Source of the DNA: Bog-756 sp035949055 | GTDB lineage: Bacteria; Actinomycetota; Acidimicrobiia; Acidimicrobiales; RAAP-2 | Assembly (NCBI GenBank): GCA_035949055.1 | Contig: DASZIO010000059.1 | Location: forward strand, 35,330 to 99,329 | Length of the DNA: 64,000 bases | Direction of reading: 5' to 3' | In this document: positions 17,909-25,884 of the stretch, in pieces | Numbering within the stretch: the first letter of the stretch is position 1 | Layout: every line of letters begins with the position of its first letter | The notes under the pieces: model-generated | What the model was told of the DNA's origin: nothing | The model's input: only the letters and a program-made list of their open reading frames with translations | The model's database searches: none | Program-made: the position numbers and the translations under genes

Positions 17909-19375
17909 GTGGCCCCCTCTGGGTCGTCGAACCGGCCGGGTCGGAGGAGGGCCGCGGCGGCCCCGGCGGCCCGGGGCGCGACCGTCCTTTCCATCCTGGT
18001 CGTCGTGGCCTTCGGCGGCTGTGCCGGCCCGTCCCACGCGGCGCCGGCCGATCCGGCCAGCCCGTCGTTCAGCGCCCGCTTCACCGCGGCCGTGAATCCG
18101 TTCACGTTCGGGCAGGACCCGTCCTGGACGGCGGACGGCCGGGTACTTTCCAACCAGTCCGACCCGGCCGGCGTCTCCCAGGTCTACGTGAGCCAGCTCG
18201 ACGGGAAGGCGATGTCCTGTCTTACCTGCGGGCAGCCGGGGCCGAACGGGTTCCCCCAAGAGCGCCCGCGCGGTGACTGGATCCTGTTCTGCTCGTTCCG
18301 CGGCCAGCAGGTGACCTTCGGGTCCCCGTGCCTCGGCGGGTTCGGCACCGACCTCTATGTCATGCGACCCGACGGGAGTGACGTCACCCGCCTGACCGGT
18401 CCGGGCCTCTCGGCCTTCGAGCAGAGCGGCGACTCGTACGACAACTACCACCCCTACTGGTCGCCCGACGGGAGGCACCTCATCTGGACCCACGTCGACT
18501 ACGGGCCGCTGGCGAACGGCGGGACGCAATGGACCATCCGGTTGGCCGCGTTCGTGGTGGGCCCGGACGGAGCCCCGCGCCTCGCCGACGTGACGACGGT
18601 GGCGCCGGGGGGTGACAATGCCTACGAGACGCAGGTGTGGGCCCCCGACGGTAGCGGCGTCCTGTACACGTCGTTCAGCTCCGACGGGGACAAGCGCATC
18701 GGGTGGCTCAACTCCGAGCTGTACTTCCTTCGTCTCTACGGCCGGGGGGCGAGCCCGGCCCATCCGCTGGTCACCCATCTCACCGACGGCAACCCGAGCT
18801 GGGACGAGCAGGCCGTGTTCACCCCGGACATGAAGGACGTGATCTGGATGTCGAGCCGGGCCACCCCCACCTGGTACCAGACCGTGGTCAGCGAGGCTCA
18901 GGCCGCCGGCTACGACCCGCCGTCGGAGAACGACGTGGTCGGGCCGGTCTTCGTCTTCACCGTGCTCGACCCGCGGTTCCGCACCGATCTCTACGAACTC
19001 GACCTCAGGAACCGCGCCGTCCGTCGGCTCACCAACCTCGACCAGGTGGTTCCCGAGTTCTACTTCGATCCGTCCGGCTCCAAGCTGCTGTGGACCACCG
19101 GCGAGCGTAGCCACACCTATGTCGGGACCTTCGCCGGCGCCGAACGCGCCGTCAGCCGACCGATGGCTCCCGATCCGGCCTGGGTGGGGGCGCCGCGGCA
19201 CGGCGACCACACCCCGCCCCGGCCGGTCGAACCCACCATGGTGACCCTCGGCCATGTGAACCTCCCCGCCCCGGAGGTCGACGCCATCGCCCTCATGGAA
19301 CAGCAGCTCGGCCGGCTGGCCTCGATCTGGCAGTCCCTGGCATCGGGAGGAACGTGTTGCCGCGCCCCGGGCTGA
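17909..19375 (+). CDS. Exported TolB-like beta-propeller lipoprotein
   Basis: The 488-residue product has an Arg-rich N-terminus, a hydrophobic stretch (residues about 24-36) and a probable lipobox ending at Cys 38 (AFGGC). The rest contains WD40/PD40-type propeller blades: QDPSWTADGRVL, DLYVMRPDGSDVTRLTGPG, YHPYWSPDGRHLIW, TQVWAPDGSGVLYTS, QAVFTPDMKDVIWMS, DLYELDLRNRAVRRLTN. The pattern of Y-x-M-x-x-D-G-S-x-x-x-R-L-T is that of TolB and related sensors. The C-terminus is Pro-rich and ends in a Cys-Cys pair. It directly follows the acyl-CoA dehydrogenase by 7 bp, starting with GTG. The ligand or role is unknown. Confidence 0.75.
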   Translation: MAPSGSSNRPGRRRAAAAPAARGATVLSILVVVAFGGCAGPSHAAPADPASPSFSARFTAAVNPFTFGQDPSWTADGRVLSNQSDPAGVSQVYVSQLDGKAMSCLTCGQPGPNGFPQERPRGDWILFCSFRGQQVTFGSPCLGGFGTDLYVMRPDGSDVTRLTGPGLSAFEQSGDSYDNYHPYWSPDGRHLIWTHVDYGPLANGGTQWTIRLAAFVVGPDGAPRLADVTTVAPGGDNAYETQVWAPDGSGVLYTSFSSDGDKRIGWLNSELYFLRLYGRGASPAHPLVTHLTDGNPSWDEQAVFTPDMKDVIWMSSRATPTWYQTVVSEAQAAGYDPPSENDVVGPVFVFTVLDPRFRTDLYELDLRNRAVRRLTNLDQVVPEFYFDPSGSKLLWTTGERSHTYVGTFAGAERAVSRPMAPDPAWVGAPRHGDHTPPRPVEPTMVTLGHVNLPAPEVDAIALMEQQLGRLASIWQSLASGGTCCRAPG

Positions 19376-19427
19376 GCCCCGGCCCGGTCATAAGCCCCGC
19401 GGGGCTGAGCCCCGGCCCGGTCGTAGG
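19371..19427. repeat. Two direct copies of a 24-bp G/C-rich sequence
   Basis: Two nearly identical copies (19371-19394 and 19404-19427) of gctgagccccggcccggtc followed by a-taag or g-tagg, with a 33-bp period. They straddle the stop codon of the propeller gene and each holds a small GGGC/GCCC stem, so they may act as a transcription end. No T-run follows. Confidence 0.55.
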
Positions 19428-19468
19428 TCCTCCCCGGCTCCCTACCATGCCGGGTGGAGGTGAGTCCT

Positions 19469-19681
19469 TTGGGAGATTTCTTCAAATTGTTTGCCGCCGG
19501 GCCCATGTTCTTCGTCAGCGCCTGGGTGCTGATGATCTTCGCCGGCATCGTCCACACAGACGTCGGCAATGTCCCGTTCGGGTACCTGTCGTCGATGGTG
19601 GTCACCATCGGGTTGTGGCTGACGCTGGCACCGGCCATCGGGGCCGTGGCGCGTGTCTCCGCGCCCAAGAGGAAGCCCTGA
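19469..19681 (+). CDS. Small membrane protein, two transmembrane helices
   Basis: A 70-residue protein with two hydrophobic helices (about residues 6-28 and 42-63 from the TTG start) and a basic tail ending PKRKP. I do not recognise the family. I prefer TTG 19469 because GGAGGTGA at 19456-19463 sits at the right distance; GTG 19454 and GTG 19460 overlap that site. It runs toward ahcY, whose stop lies 60 bp away on the other strand. Confidence 0.6.
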   Translation: MGDFFKLFAAGPMFFVSAWVLMIFAGIVHTDVGNVPFGYLSSMVVTIGLWLTLAPAIGAVARVSAPKRKP

Positions 19682-19741
19682 GCACAGCGGTCAGTGCCGG
19701 CGGGGATGCCCAGGTACCGGTAGTAACCGGTCGCCCGTTGA

Positions 19742-21187
19742 TCAGTAGCGGTAGCTGTCCGGCTTGTATGGGCCGTCGACCGGCACCCCGATGTACTCGG
19801 CCTGCTCCTTGCTGAGGGTGGTGAGAATGACCCCGAGGGCGTCGAGATGCAGACGGGCCACCTTCTCGTCGAGATGCTTGGGCAGGACGTAGACCTTGTT
19901 CTCGTAGTGCGAGGCGTTGGTGAACAGCTCCATCTGGGCCATGGTCTGATTGGTGAAGGAGTTGGACATCACGAAGCTGGGGTGTCCGGTGGCGTTGCCC
20001 AGGTTGAGCAGGCGGCCCTCGGACAGGACGATCACCGCGTGACCGTCGGGGAAGACCCACTTGTCGACCTGGGGCTTGACGTTGACCCGCTCGATCCCCT
20101 CGACCGCGGCCAGCCCGGCCATGTCAATCTCGTTGTCGAAGTGGCCGATGTTGCCCACGATGGCCTGGTGCTTCATCCGGGCCATGTGATCGGCGGTGAT
20201 CACGTCCTTGTTCCCGGTGCTGGTGACGAAGATGTCCGCCGTGGTCACCACGTCGTCCAGCGTGGTCACCTGGTAGCCATCCATGGCCGCCTGCAGCGCG
20301 CAAATGGGATCGATTTCGGTCACCACCACCCGGGCCCCCTGACCGCGGAGTGATTCGGTGCACCCCTTGCCCACGTCGCCGTAGCCGCAGACCACGGCGA
20401 CCTTGCCGCCGATGAGCACGTCAGTGGCCCGGTTGATCCCGTCCACGAGTGAGTGCCGGCAGCCGTACTTGTTGTCGAACTTGGACTTGGTCACCGCGTC
20501 GTTCACGTTGATGGCCGAGAACAGCAACTCGCCCGCCTGCTCCATCTCGGCTAGGCGGTGCACCCCGGTGGTCGTCTCTTCCGAGACGCCGAGGAGCCCG
20601 TCGGCGATGGTCGTCCACCGACGGGGGTCAGCTTGCAACCCCCGGGCCAGGGTCTCGAGCACCACCGCGAACTCCTCCGAGTCGGCCGTCGACGGATCGG
20701 GTACCGCCCCGGCCTTCTCGAACTGGACGCCCTTGTGCACGAGGAGCGTGGCGTCACCGCCGTCGTCGAGGATCATGGTCGGTCCCCGATCCGGCCACAG
20801 CAGGGCCTGCACCGTGCACCACCAGTACTCCGGCAGTGACTCGCCCTTCCAGGCGAAGACCGGAACCCCCCGGGGCGAGTCGACGGTCCCGTCGCGGCCC
20901 ACCACCACTGCCGCGGCGGCGTGGTCCTGGGTGGAGAAGATGTTGCAGCTGGCCCAACGTACCTCGGCGCCGAGCGAGGTCAGCGTCTCGATGAGCACCG
21001 CGGTCTGGATGGTCATGTGGAGCGAGCCGGTGATCCGAGCCCCCTGCAGGGGCTGTTCGGCCCCGTGTTCGGCCCGCATGGCCATCAACCCCGGCATCTC
21101 GTGCTCGGCCAGTTCGATCTCCCGGCGGCCGAAGTCGGCCAGGGACAGATCGGCCACCTTGAAGTCCTGATGAGATTGGCTGGTCAT
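19742..21187 (-). CDS. ahcY: Adenosylhomocysteinase (S-adenosylhomocysteine hydrolase)
   Basis: The 481-residue NAD-dependent enzyme splits S-adenosylhomocysteine into adenosine and homocysteine, ending the methylation cycle. Family motifs: AEHEMPGLM, GARITGSLHMTIQTAVLIETL, the substrate block FDNKYGCRHSLVDGINRATDVLIGGK, the NAD-binding CGYGDVGKGCTESLRGQGA, TSTGNKDVITADHM, and the C-terminal lysine-tyrosine end PYKPDSYRY that reaches the neighbouring subunit. Length is normal for actinobacteria, which have the extra 40-residue insert. AAGGAG sits 6 bases before ATG 21187. Confidence 0.96.
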   Translation of the reverse strand: MTSQSHQDFKVADLSLADFGRREIELAEHEMPGLMAMRAEHGAEQPLQGARITGSLHMTIQTAVLIETLTSLGAEVRWASCNIFSTQDHAAAAVVVGRDGTVDSPRGVPVFAWKGESLPEYWWCTVQALLWPDRGPTMILDDGGDATLLVHKGVQFEKAGAVPDPSTADSEEFAVVLETLARGLQADPRRWTTIADGLLGVSEETTTGVHRLAEMEQAGELLFSAINVNDAVTKSKFDNKYGCRHSLVDGINRATDVLIGGKVAVVCGYGDVGKGCTESLRGQGARVVVTEIDPICALQAAMDGYQVTTLDDVVTTADIFVTSTGNKDVITADHMARMKHQAIVGNIGHFDNEIDMAGLAAVEGIERVNVKPQVDKWVFPDGHAVIVLSEGRLLNLGNATGHPSFVMSNSFTNQTMAQMELFTNASHYENKVYVLPKHLDEKVARLHLDALGVILTTLSKEQAEYIGVPVDGPYKPDSYRY

Positions 21188-21373
21188 GGGGCTCCTTCAC
21201 TGTGGCCGGCCGACGGGCCGGTGGGTGGGCGGCCGTCCTGGTCGGTGGCGCGGCCCCACCCCGAGGCGCGGCCAATGCGTCTTCTGCCCCGGGACGACCC
21301 TGGCATGGTAGCCGAACGCCCCGAGCGCTCACCGGTGCCGGTGCAGCGCTGCGCCCGGGCCGACGGGCCAGGG

Positions 21374-22072
21374 TCACTCGATCAGCGGCCGGTCAGGCGG
21401 CTGGAGGGGGCCTCGGTCGAGGAACTCGAGGTACGGCGAGGGATCACCGTGCCAGGGAAGGGCGCGGATCTGGTCGGCGGATCGGCGACCGGCGAAGGCC
21501 CGGAAGAGTTCGAAGGCGCTGCTCGACACCCGCACCGGCGCAGGCGTCGGGCCGATGGTGGCCTCGAAGTGCGGCGAGTCGAGCTCGATGCCCGGCAGAC
21601 CTTTCTCTTCGACCAGCCCGCGGATCGAGTCCTCGATGAAGGTCAGCCCGATGACCACGCTGTCGGTGTCGCGGGCGCCCGGGCAGCCGATCGCCCCACG
21701 CAGGTCGTGCTCGTGGGTGCAGGCGTCGAAGACCAGCTGGGCGACGGCACGCGGCGGGAACGTGCCCCCCATGGCCTCGACCCGTGGGCTCGTCTCGTTC
21801 CACGCCTCCGACAATTTGTGCAGACCGAGCGGGGCGAATCGCCTGACCTGGTCATCGGCCCAGGCGGGCGTGCCCGCACCCTCGAGGTTGCCCTCCATGA
21901 TGTCGACCTCGACGCCGTACAGATGGGCGACGACATCGGTGATGGTCCAGTCCGGGCAGGCGGGGACGGTCACCGACGCGGCTTCGTCGTCGGAGGTGCT
22001 CTCCAGCAGCTCGGTCACCCGTTGACGGATGCCCGCATAGGCGAATGCCGATTCAGCCGGCGTCTTGAGCAT
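21374..22072 (-). CDS. Mycothiol-dependent maleylpyruvate isomerase-family protein
   Basis: The 232-residue protein has the MDMPI N-terminal DinB-like four-helix domain: VPACPDWTITDVVAHLYGVEVDI with the first metal-binding His (about residue 50), and FDACTHEHDLRGAIG with the further Glu and His ligands near 117-123. The C-terminal part (about 155-232) resembles the SCP-2-like domain of this family, with FRAFAGRRSADQIRALPWHGDPSPYLE. Such proteins use mycothiol, the actinobacterial thiol, in isomerisation or transfer reactions. The actual substrate is unknown. GAGAGAGG precedes ATG 22072. It follows the GH3 gene on the same strand after 166 bp. Confidence 0.82.
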   Translation of the reverse strand: MLKTPAESAFAYAGIRQRVTELLESTSDDEAASVTVPACPDWTITDVVAHLYGVEVDIMEGNLEGAGTPAWADDQVRRFAPLGLHKLSEAWNETSPRVEAMGGTFPPRAVAQLVFDACTHEHDLRGAIGCPGARDTDSVVIGLTFIEDSIRGLVEEKGLPGIELDSPHFEATIGPTPAPVRVSSSAFELFRAFAGRRSADQIRALPWHGDPSPYLEFLDRGPLQPPDRPLIE

Positions 22073-22238
22073 GGTGTCGACCTCTCTCTCCGGTTTCTCC
22101 GGCGAGGTGGACCTGAACTCGCCGGACTCGGTGGCAGGCCTGCCCGAGGGTCCCGATGAGAGAGCACAGTAGGCCGAGCCGGGCCCCCCGCGCTCGGTTT
22201 CCGGGCGGGGGAGCGCCGAGCGGAGCCCGCCGAAACCG

Positions 22239-24995
22239 TCAGGGCGCGGCCACCTGGGTACGGAGCGCCAGGTCGGCCGAGGACTGGCCCACCGAGAGGA
22301 TGTAGGTGCCCGGGGTGGTGGACCAAGATCCGTTGAGGTACGACTCGAAGGCGGATGCGGGGACAGACAGGGTGACGGTGCGAGTCTCGCCGGCTCCCAG
22401 TGTGACCGGGGCGAAGGCGACCAGCTGGGCCGGCGGCTCGCCGGCTGCGGCCGGGTAGGTCAGGTAAGCCTGCGGGACGTCGGTTCCGGCGACGCCGCCC
22501 TTGTTCGACACCCGTACCGTCAGCGCGTACCCGGCCGCGGTGCGCCTCACCCCGAGTTTCCCGAGGGTGAACCGGGTATAGGAGAGGCCGTAGCCGAACG
22601 GGAACAGGGGCTGGACGCCGGTGGCATGGTTGTAGCGGTAGCCGACGTCGAGGCCCTCGGTGTAGGTGGCGGTGAAGTCGACCCCTGGCCACTGGGCCGT
22701 CGTGTTGATGGCCGCGCTGGCGTCGCTGGTGGGAAAGGTCACCGGCAGGCGGCCGCCCGGGTCGACGTCACCGAAGAGGAGCGCGGCGATGGCGCTTCCC
22801 GCTTGTTCGCCGGGGTACCAGTCCTCGATCACGCCGGCCACCTTGGCGAGCCACGGCATGAGGACCGGGCCGCCGGTGTTGAGCACGACCACGGTGTGGG
22901 GGTTGGCGGCGGCCACCGCCGTGATGAGTTGGTTCTCGTCCCCGGGGAGCGAGAGGGAGGGCCGGTCGAACGCCTCTGAGCTGTAGTCGCCGGCGAAGAC
23001 CACGGCGACGTTGGCGGCACGAGCGGCCGCCCCTGCCGCGGCGATGTCGTCGCTCACGTACCTCCAGCCGAGGGTCAGCGAGCTCGGGACGACCAGCGAC
23101 TGGCCCGCAAAGTTGGTGGCGTCGACCGGCTCCCAGTCCAGGCGGACCTGGTAGGGGTGCCCGGCCACCAGCGAGACGGTCTGGGACCACCGGCCGAGGG
23201 CGTGGTTGAGCGTGTCCGAGACGACCGGCTTGCCGTCCAGGGTGAGCTGGGCCTGCCCGTCGCCCTGGAGGGACATCGTGTAGAGCCCGGTCTTGGGCGG
23301 CGTGAGGGTCCCGGTCCAGCTGGCCGAGGCGTCCGACCACCCCGCCGGCAGCACGACCGGGGAACGGGTGGTCCGGGGCGGACCGCCGAGGGGTAGCAGC
23401 CGGCCGGGCGGGATGGGCGGCCGCCGCCGCTCCACCGACGGCGGGTGAATCAACCCGGGAAGCAGTTGGCTGGAGGTGCTATTGGTTCGCATGGACACGT
23501 CGACCGTGGGTTCGACGCTCTGGACCGGTCGTGCTCCTGGGCCCGCTCCGGTCTGGGCCAGGGTGAGCGTGAGCCCGTGACCGACACCCGAAGCCGGGGT
23601 CAGGTAGGCCGCCGGCACGGGGGGTAGCGGCCTCGTGGTGCTTCCGCCGTTGGCGTAGGTGACGGTGGTTCCCGATCCTGCCCGCCGGCGGATGGCCGCC
23701 AGCGGGGTGGAGGTGAAGGGCGCCAGCACCTGGGAGCTGCCGTAACCGGTCGTCACCGGCGCCGAGCTGGCGTCGGCTCCGATGACCGCCACAGACCGGG
23801 GGCGGGACGGGGCCAGCGGGAGGATCCGACGCTGGTCCTTGAGGAGCACGGCCGAGCGCTCGGCCGCGGTGAGGGAGAGGGCGGCATGGGCGGGCGAGTC
23901 GACCACCGAGTCGGGCGAGCCGGCGTCGGACCGGCCCACCAGCCCGTGGGCGAACATGGCGGTGAGCAACCGGGTGACGGCCGCATCGACGGCCGATACC
24001 GACAGGCCAGGCTGGCCCACGAGCGGTGCGAGCCGATCGACCCGGGCCGGTTTGATGAGGTCGGTGCCGGCCGTGATGGCGGCCAATGGGTCGTGCACCG
24101 AGCCGAGGTCGGATCGCACGAAGCCGGTGAATCCCCATTGCTGGAGCAAGTCGAGCAAGGCGCCGTCCTGACACTCGAACGTGCCGTTCAGCCGGGGGTA
24201 CGCGCACATGACGGCCGAGACGTCCGCCTGGGTCACCGCCGCCTCGAACGGGGGGAGGTAGAGCTCCTCGAGGGCCCGTTGCGAGACGGCGTCGTTCAGC
24301 ACGCTCCGGTCGGTCTCTTGGTTGTACACGGCGAAGTGCTTGGCCATGGCCATGGCCCCGGTCTCCTGGATGCCCCGGATGTCGGCCACGCCCATGGCGG
24401 ACACCAGGACGGGGTCCTCACCGAACCCCTCGTAGGTGCGGCCGCTCTGCGGCACCCGGTCGATGTTGAGGGTCGGGCCCTGGACGACGTCGACCCCCTG
24501 CCCGACGGCCTCCGAACCCTGCACCTCGCCGTAGGCGCGAGCGATGCCGGTGTCGAAGGTGGCCGCCACCCCCAGCGGGGCCGGCAGCTGGGTCACGTGT
24601 TGAGCCCCGAAGGCCATCCCCTGCGGCCCGTCCTGCAGAGTGAGGGCCGGGATGCACAGCCGGGGGATACCGGCATTGACGTTCTCGTAGTCCCCGGAGC
24701 TCACCAAGGCGATCTCGGCCACCTTCTCCGTGACCGTCATCCGCTCCAGCACCGCTTGTGCCAGCTGACCGGGCGACTCACCCCTGTCGATGGCCGACTC
24801 CAGCCATGGACACCGCGACGCGAGGTCAGGAATCGTGGTCGTGGTCGTGTTGGACACCCCGGTCGTGCTGGTCCTGGGCGCGGCCGTCCTGGACCGGTGG
24901 GGCCGGGCGGCCGCGGCCGGAGCCACCGGTTCGACGACGAGAGCCAGCACCGACAGGGCGGCGACAGCCCCCAGGGTCAATGGAGAGCGAAGCAT
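22239..24995 (-). CDS. Exported beta-glucosidase, glycoside hydrolase family 3, with PA14-like insert
   Basis: A 918-residue protein with a signal peptide (residues 1-30, ending APAAAA) and a Thr-rich linker (42-55). The GH3 N-terminal barrel has VVQGPTLNIDRVPQSGRTYEGFGEDP (Arg 186), AKHFAVYNQETDR (Lys 219, His 220) and GFVRSDLGSVHD with the nucleophile Asp 296 (SDL rather than the common SDW). The second GH3 domain follows (VLLKDQRRILPL near 390). A PA14-like sheet domain with SWTGTLTPPKTGLYTMSLQGDGQAQLTLDG (about 560-690) interrupts it, and the C-terminal 75 residues form the usual fibronectin-like domain. It probably releases glucose from plant or microbial beta-glucosides outside the cell. 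ATG 24995 is the only good start. Confidence 0.9.
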   Translation of the reverse strand: MLRSPLTLGAVAALSVLALVVEPVAPAAAARPHRSRTAAPRTSTTGVSNTTTTTIPDLASRCPWLESAIDRGESPGQLAQAVLERMTVTEKVAEIALVSSGDYENVNAGIPRLCIPALTLQDGPQGMAFGAQHVTQLPAPLGVAATFDTGIARAYGEVQGSEAVGQGVDVVQGPTLNIDRVPQSGRTYEGFGEDPVLVSAMGVADIRGIQETGAMAMAKHFAVYNQETDRSVLNDAVSQRALEELYLPPFEAAVTQADVSAVMCAYPRLNGTFECQDGALLDLLQQWGFTGFVRSDLGSVHDPLAAITAGTDLIKPARVDRLAPLVGQPGLSVSAVDAAVTRLLTAMFAHGLVGRSDAGSPDSVVDSPAHAALSLTAAERSAVLLKDQRRILPLAPSRPRSVAVIGADASSAPVTTGYGSSQVLAPFTSTPLAAIRRRAGSGTTVTYANGGSTTRPLPPVPAAYLTPASGVGHGLTLTLAQTGAGPGARPVQSVEPTVDVSMRTNSTSSQLLPGLIHPPSVERRRPPIPPGRLLPLGGPPRTTRSPVVLPAGWSDASASWTGTLTPPKTGLYTMSLQGDGQAQLTLDGKPVVSDTLNHALGRWSQTVSLVAGHPYQVRLDWEPVDATNFAGQSLVVPSSLTLGWRYVSDDIAAAGAAARAANVAVVFAGDYSSEAFDRPSLSLPGDENQLITAVAAANPHTVVVLNTGGPVLMPWLAKVAGVIEDWYPGEQAGSAIAALLFGDVDPGGRLPVTFPTSDASAAINTTAQWPGVDFTATYTEGLDVGYRYNHATGVQPLFPFGYGLSYTRFTLGKLGVRRTAAGYALTVRVSNKGGVAGTDVPQAYLTYPAAAGEPPAQLVAFAPVTLGAGETRTVTLSVPASAFESYLNGSWSTTPGTYILSVGQSSADLALRTQVAAP

Positions 24996-25124
24996 CGTCG
25001 GGTCTTCCGCTGTTCCGGCATGGGGTCACTTCGGGTCTCGTCCACGGGCGCGGCCAAACATACCGACCGAGGCGCGCCAACCGACGGCGGCCGGAACGCC
25101 GCGGACGAGGCGGGGAAGCCGGGT

Positions 25125-25165
25125 TTGCACGTAGCCGAAAGTGTAATAATGTAAGTATGTAATCA
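25125..25165 (+). promoter_or_regulatory. Promoter with three tandem 8-bp TGTAA repeats (candidate operator)
   Basis: TTGCAC (25125-25130), a 16-bp spacer and TAATGT (25147-25152) form a plausible -35/-10 pair before the gene at 25182. Over and after the -10 lie three head-to-tail 8-bp units: TGTAATAA (25142-25149), TGTAAGTA (25150-25157) and TGTAATCA (25158-25165). The units are AT-rich in an otherwise GC-rich region, which makes chance unlikely. Such an array fits a row of small dimeric repressors, for example ribbon-helix-helix proteins. Confidence 0.6.
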
Positions 25166-25181
25166 ACACAAGGAGGCCCCC

Positions 25182-25787
25182 ATGGGACCGGAGCAGGGCA
25201 GCAACGTAGGACGGCGATCCCGTGGTGGCGGGCGCGGCCGAGCGGCACCCCCGCCCGGCTCGGGCGAGGCGGAAGGCCAGCCCGGGGACGTGGTGGGGTG
25301 GCTGGCCGGCCGACTTCCGAGCGGGTGGTTCGAGGGCCCGCCCACAGTGACGGTCGATCGGGACGAGATCGTGATCGTGGGCCGCGTTGCTGCCCCCGAT
25401 CTCGCCGAGGGCGACGACGAGTCGGCCAGATCCGCCGGCGAGGCCGGCCGAATGAGCCGGTTCCGCGAGGAGACCCGGCCGGAGCGCATGGCGATTGCTC
25501 GCGAGGCCGAGCGGCTCTTCGGCCGGTGCGTGGCCTGGGGCGCCGAGGTCGGCGACACGTCTGTCGTCTTCACCAATCTGTCCGTACCGGTCATGACCCG
25601 GCTGCGCCAGCCCGAACGTCGGGTGCTCGACACGCTCGTCGACAGCGGCGTCGCCCGCAGTCGGTCCGATGCCTTGGCCTGGTGCGTCAAACTGGTGGCC
25701 ACCCACGCGGACGAGTGGCTGCAGGAGCTACGCGCGGCAATGGAGACGGTGGAGTCGGTCCGACAGCAGGGCCCTCCGGTCGTCTGA
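25182..25787 (+). CDS. Conserved actinobacterial protein with ribbon-helix-helix-like C-terminal part
   Basis: The 201-residue protein has an Arg/Gly/Pro-rich head (1-35), a conserved WFEGPPTVTVDRDEIVIVGRV segment (about 50-70), a charged helix RFREETRPERMAIAREAERLFGR, and the end QPERRVLDTLVDSGVARSRSDALAWCVKLV (about 145-175). The last stretch reads like a ribbon-helix-helix motif: a short strand, a helix, a turn at SRSDA, a second helix. I recall similar proteins being widespread in actinobacteria without assigned function. AAGGAGG at 25170-25176 fits ATG 25182. The three 8-bp repeats over its promoter suggest it represses itself; that is inference. Confidence 0.65.
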   Translation: MGPEQGSNVGRRSRGGGRGRAAPPPGSGEAEGQPGDVVGWLAGRLPSGWFEGPPTVTVDRDEIVIVGRVAAPDLAEGDDESARSAGEAGRMSRFREETRPERMAIAREAERLFGRCVAWGAEVGDTSVVFTNLSVPVMTRLRQPERRVLDTLVDSGVARSRSDALAWCVKLVATHADEWLQELRAAMETVESVRQQGPPVV

Positions 25788-25884
25788 TCCCGGGGATACA
25801 GACCGCCCGACCAGAGTTGTCGGAAACCGGTGGCTAGCCTGATCCGGTGATCCCGGCCACGGCGACGCGCGGGCCGTCCATCAC

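Noticed and set aside
21188..21373. SAH riboswitch upstream of ahcY
   Set aside because: The 186 bp before ahcY is G/C-rich and can fold, but I could not match the conserved core of the SAH riboswitch; an Infernal search against that model would settle it.
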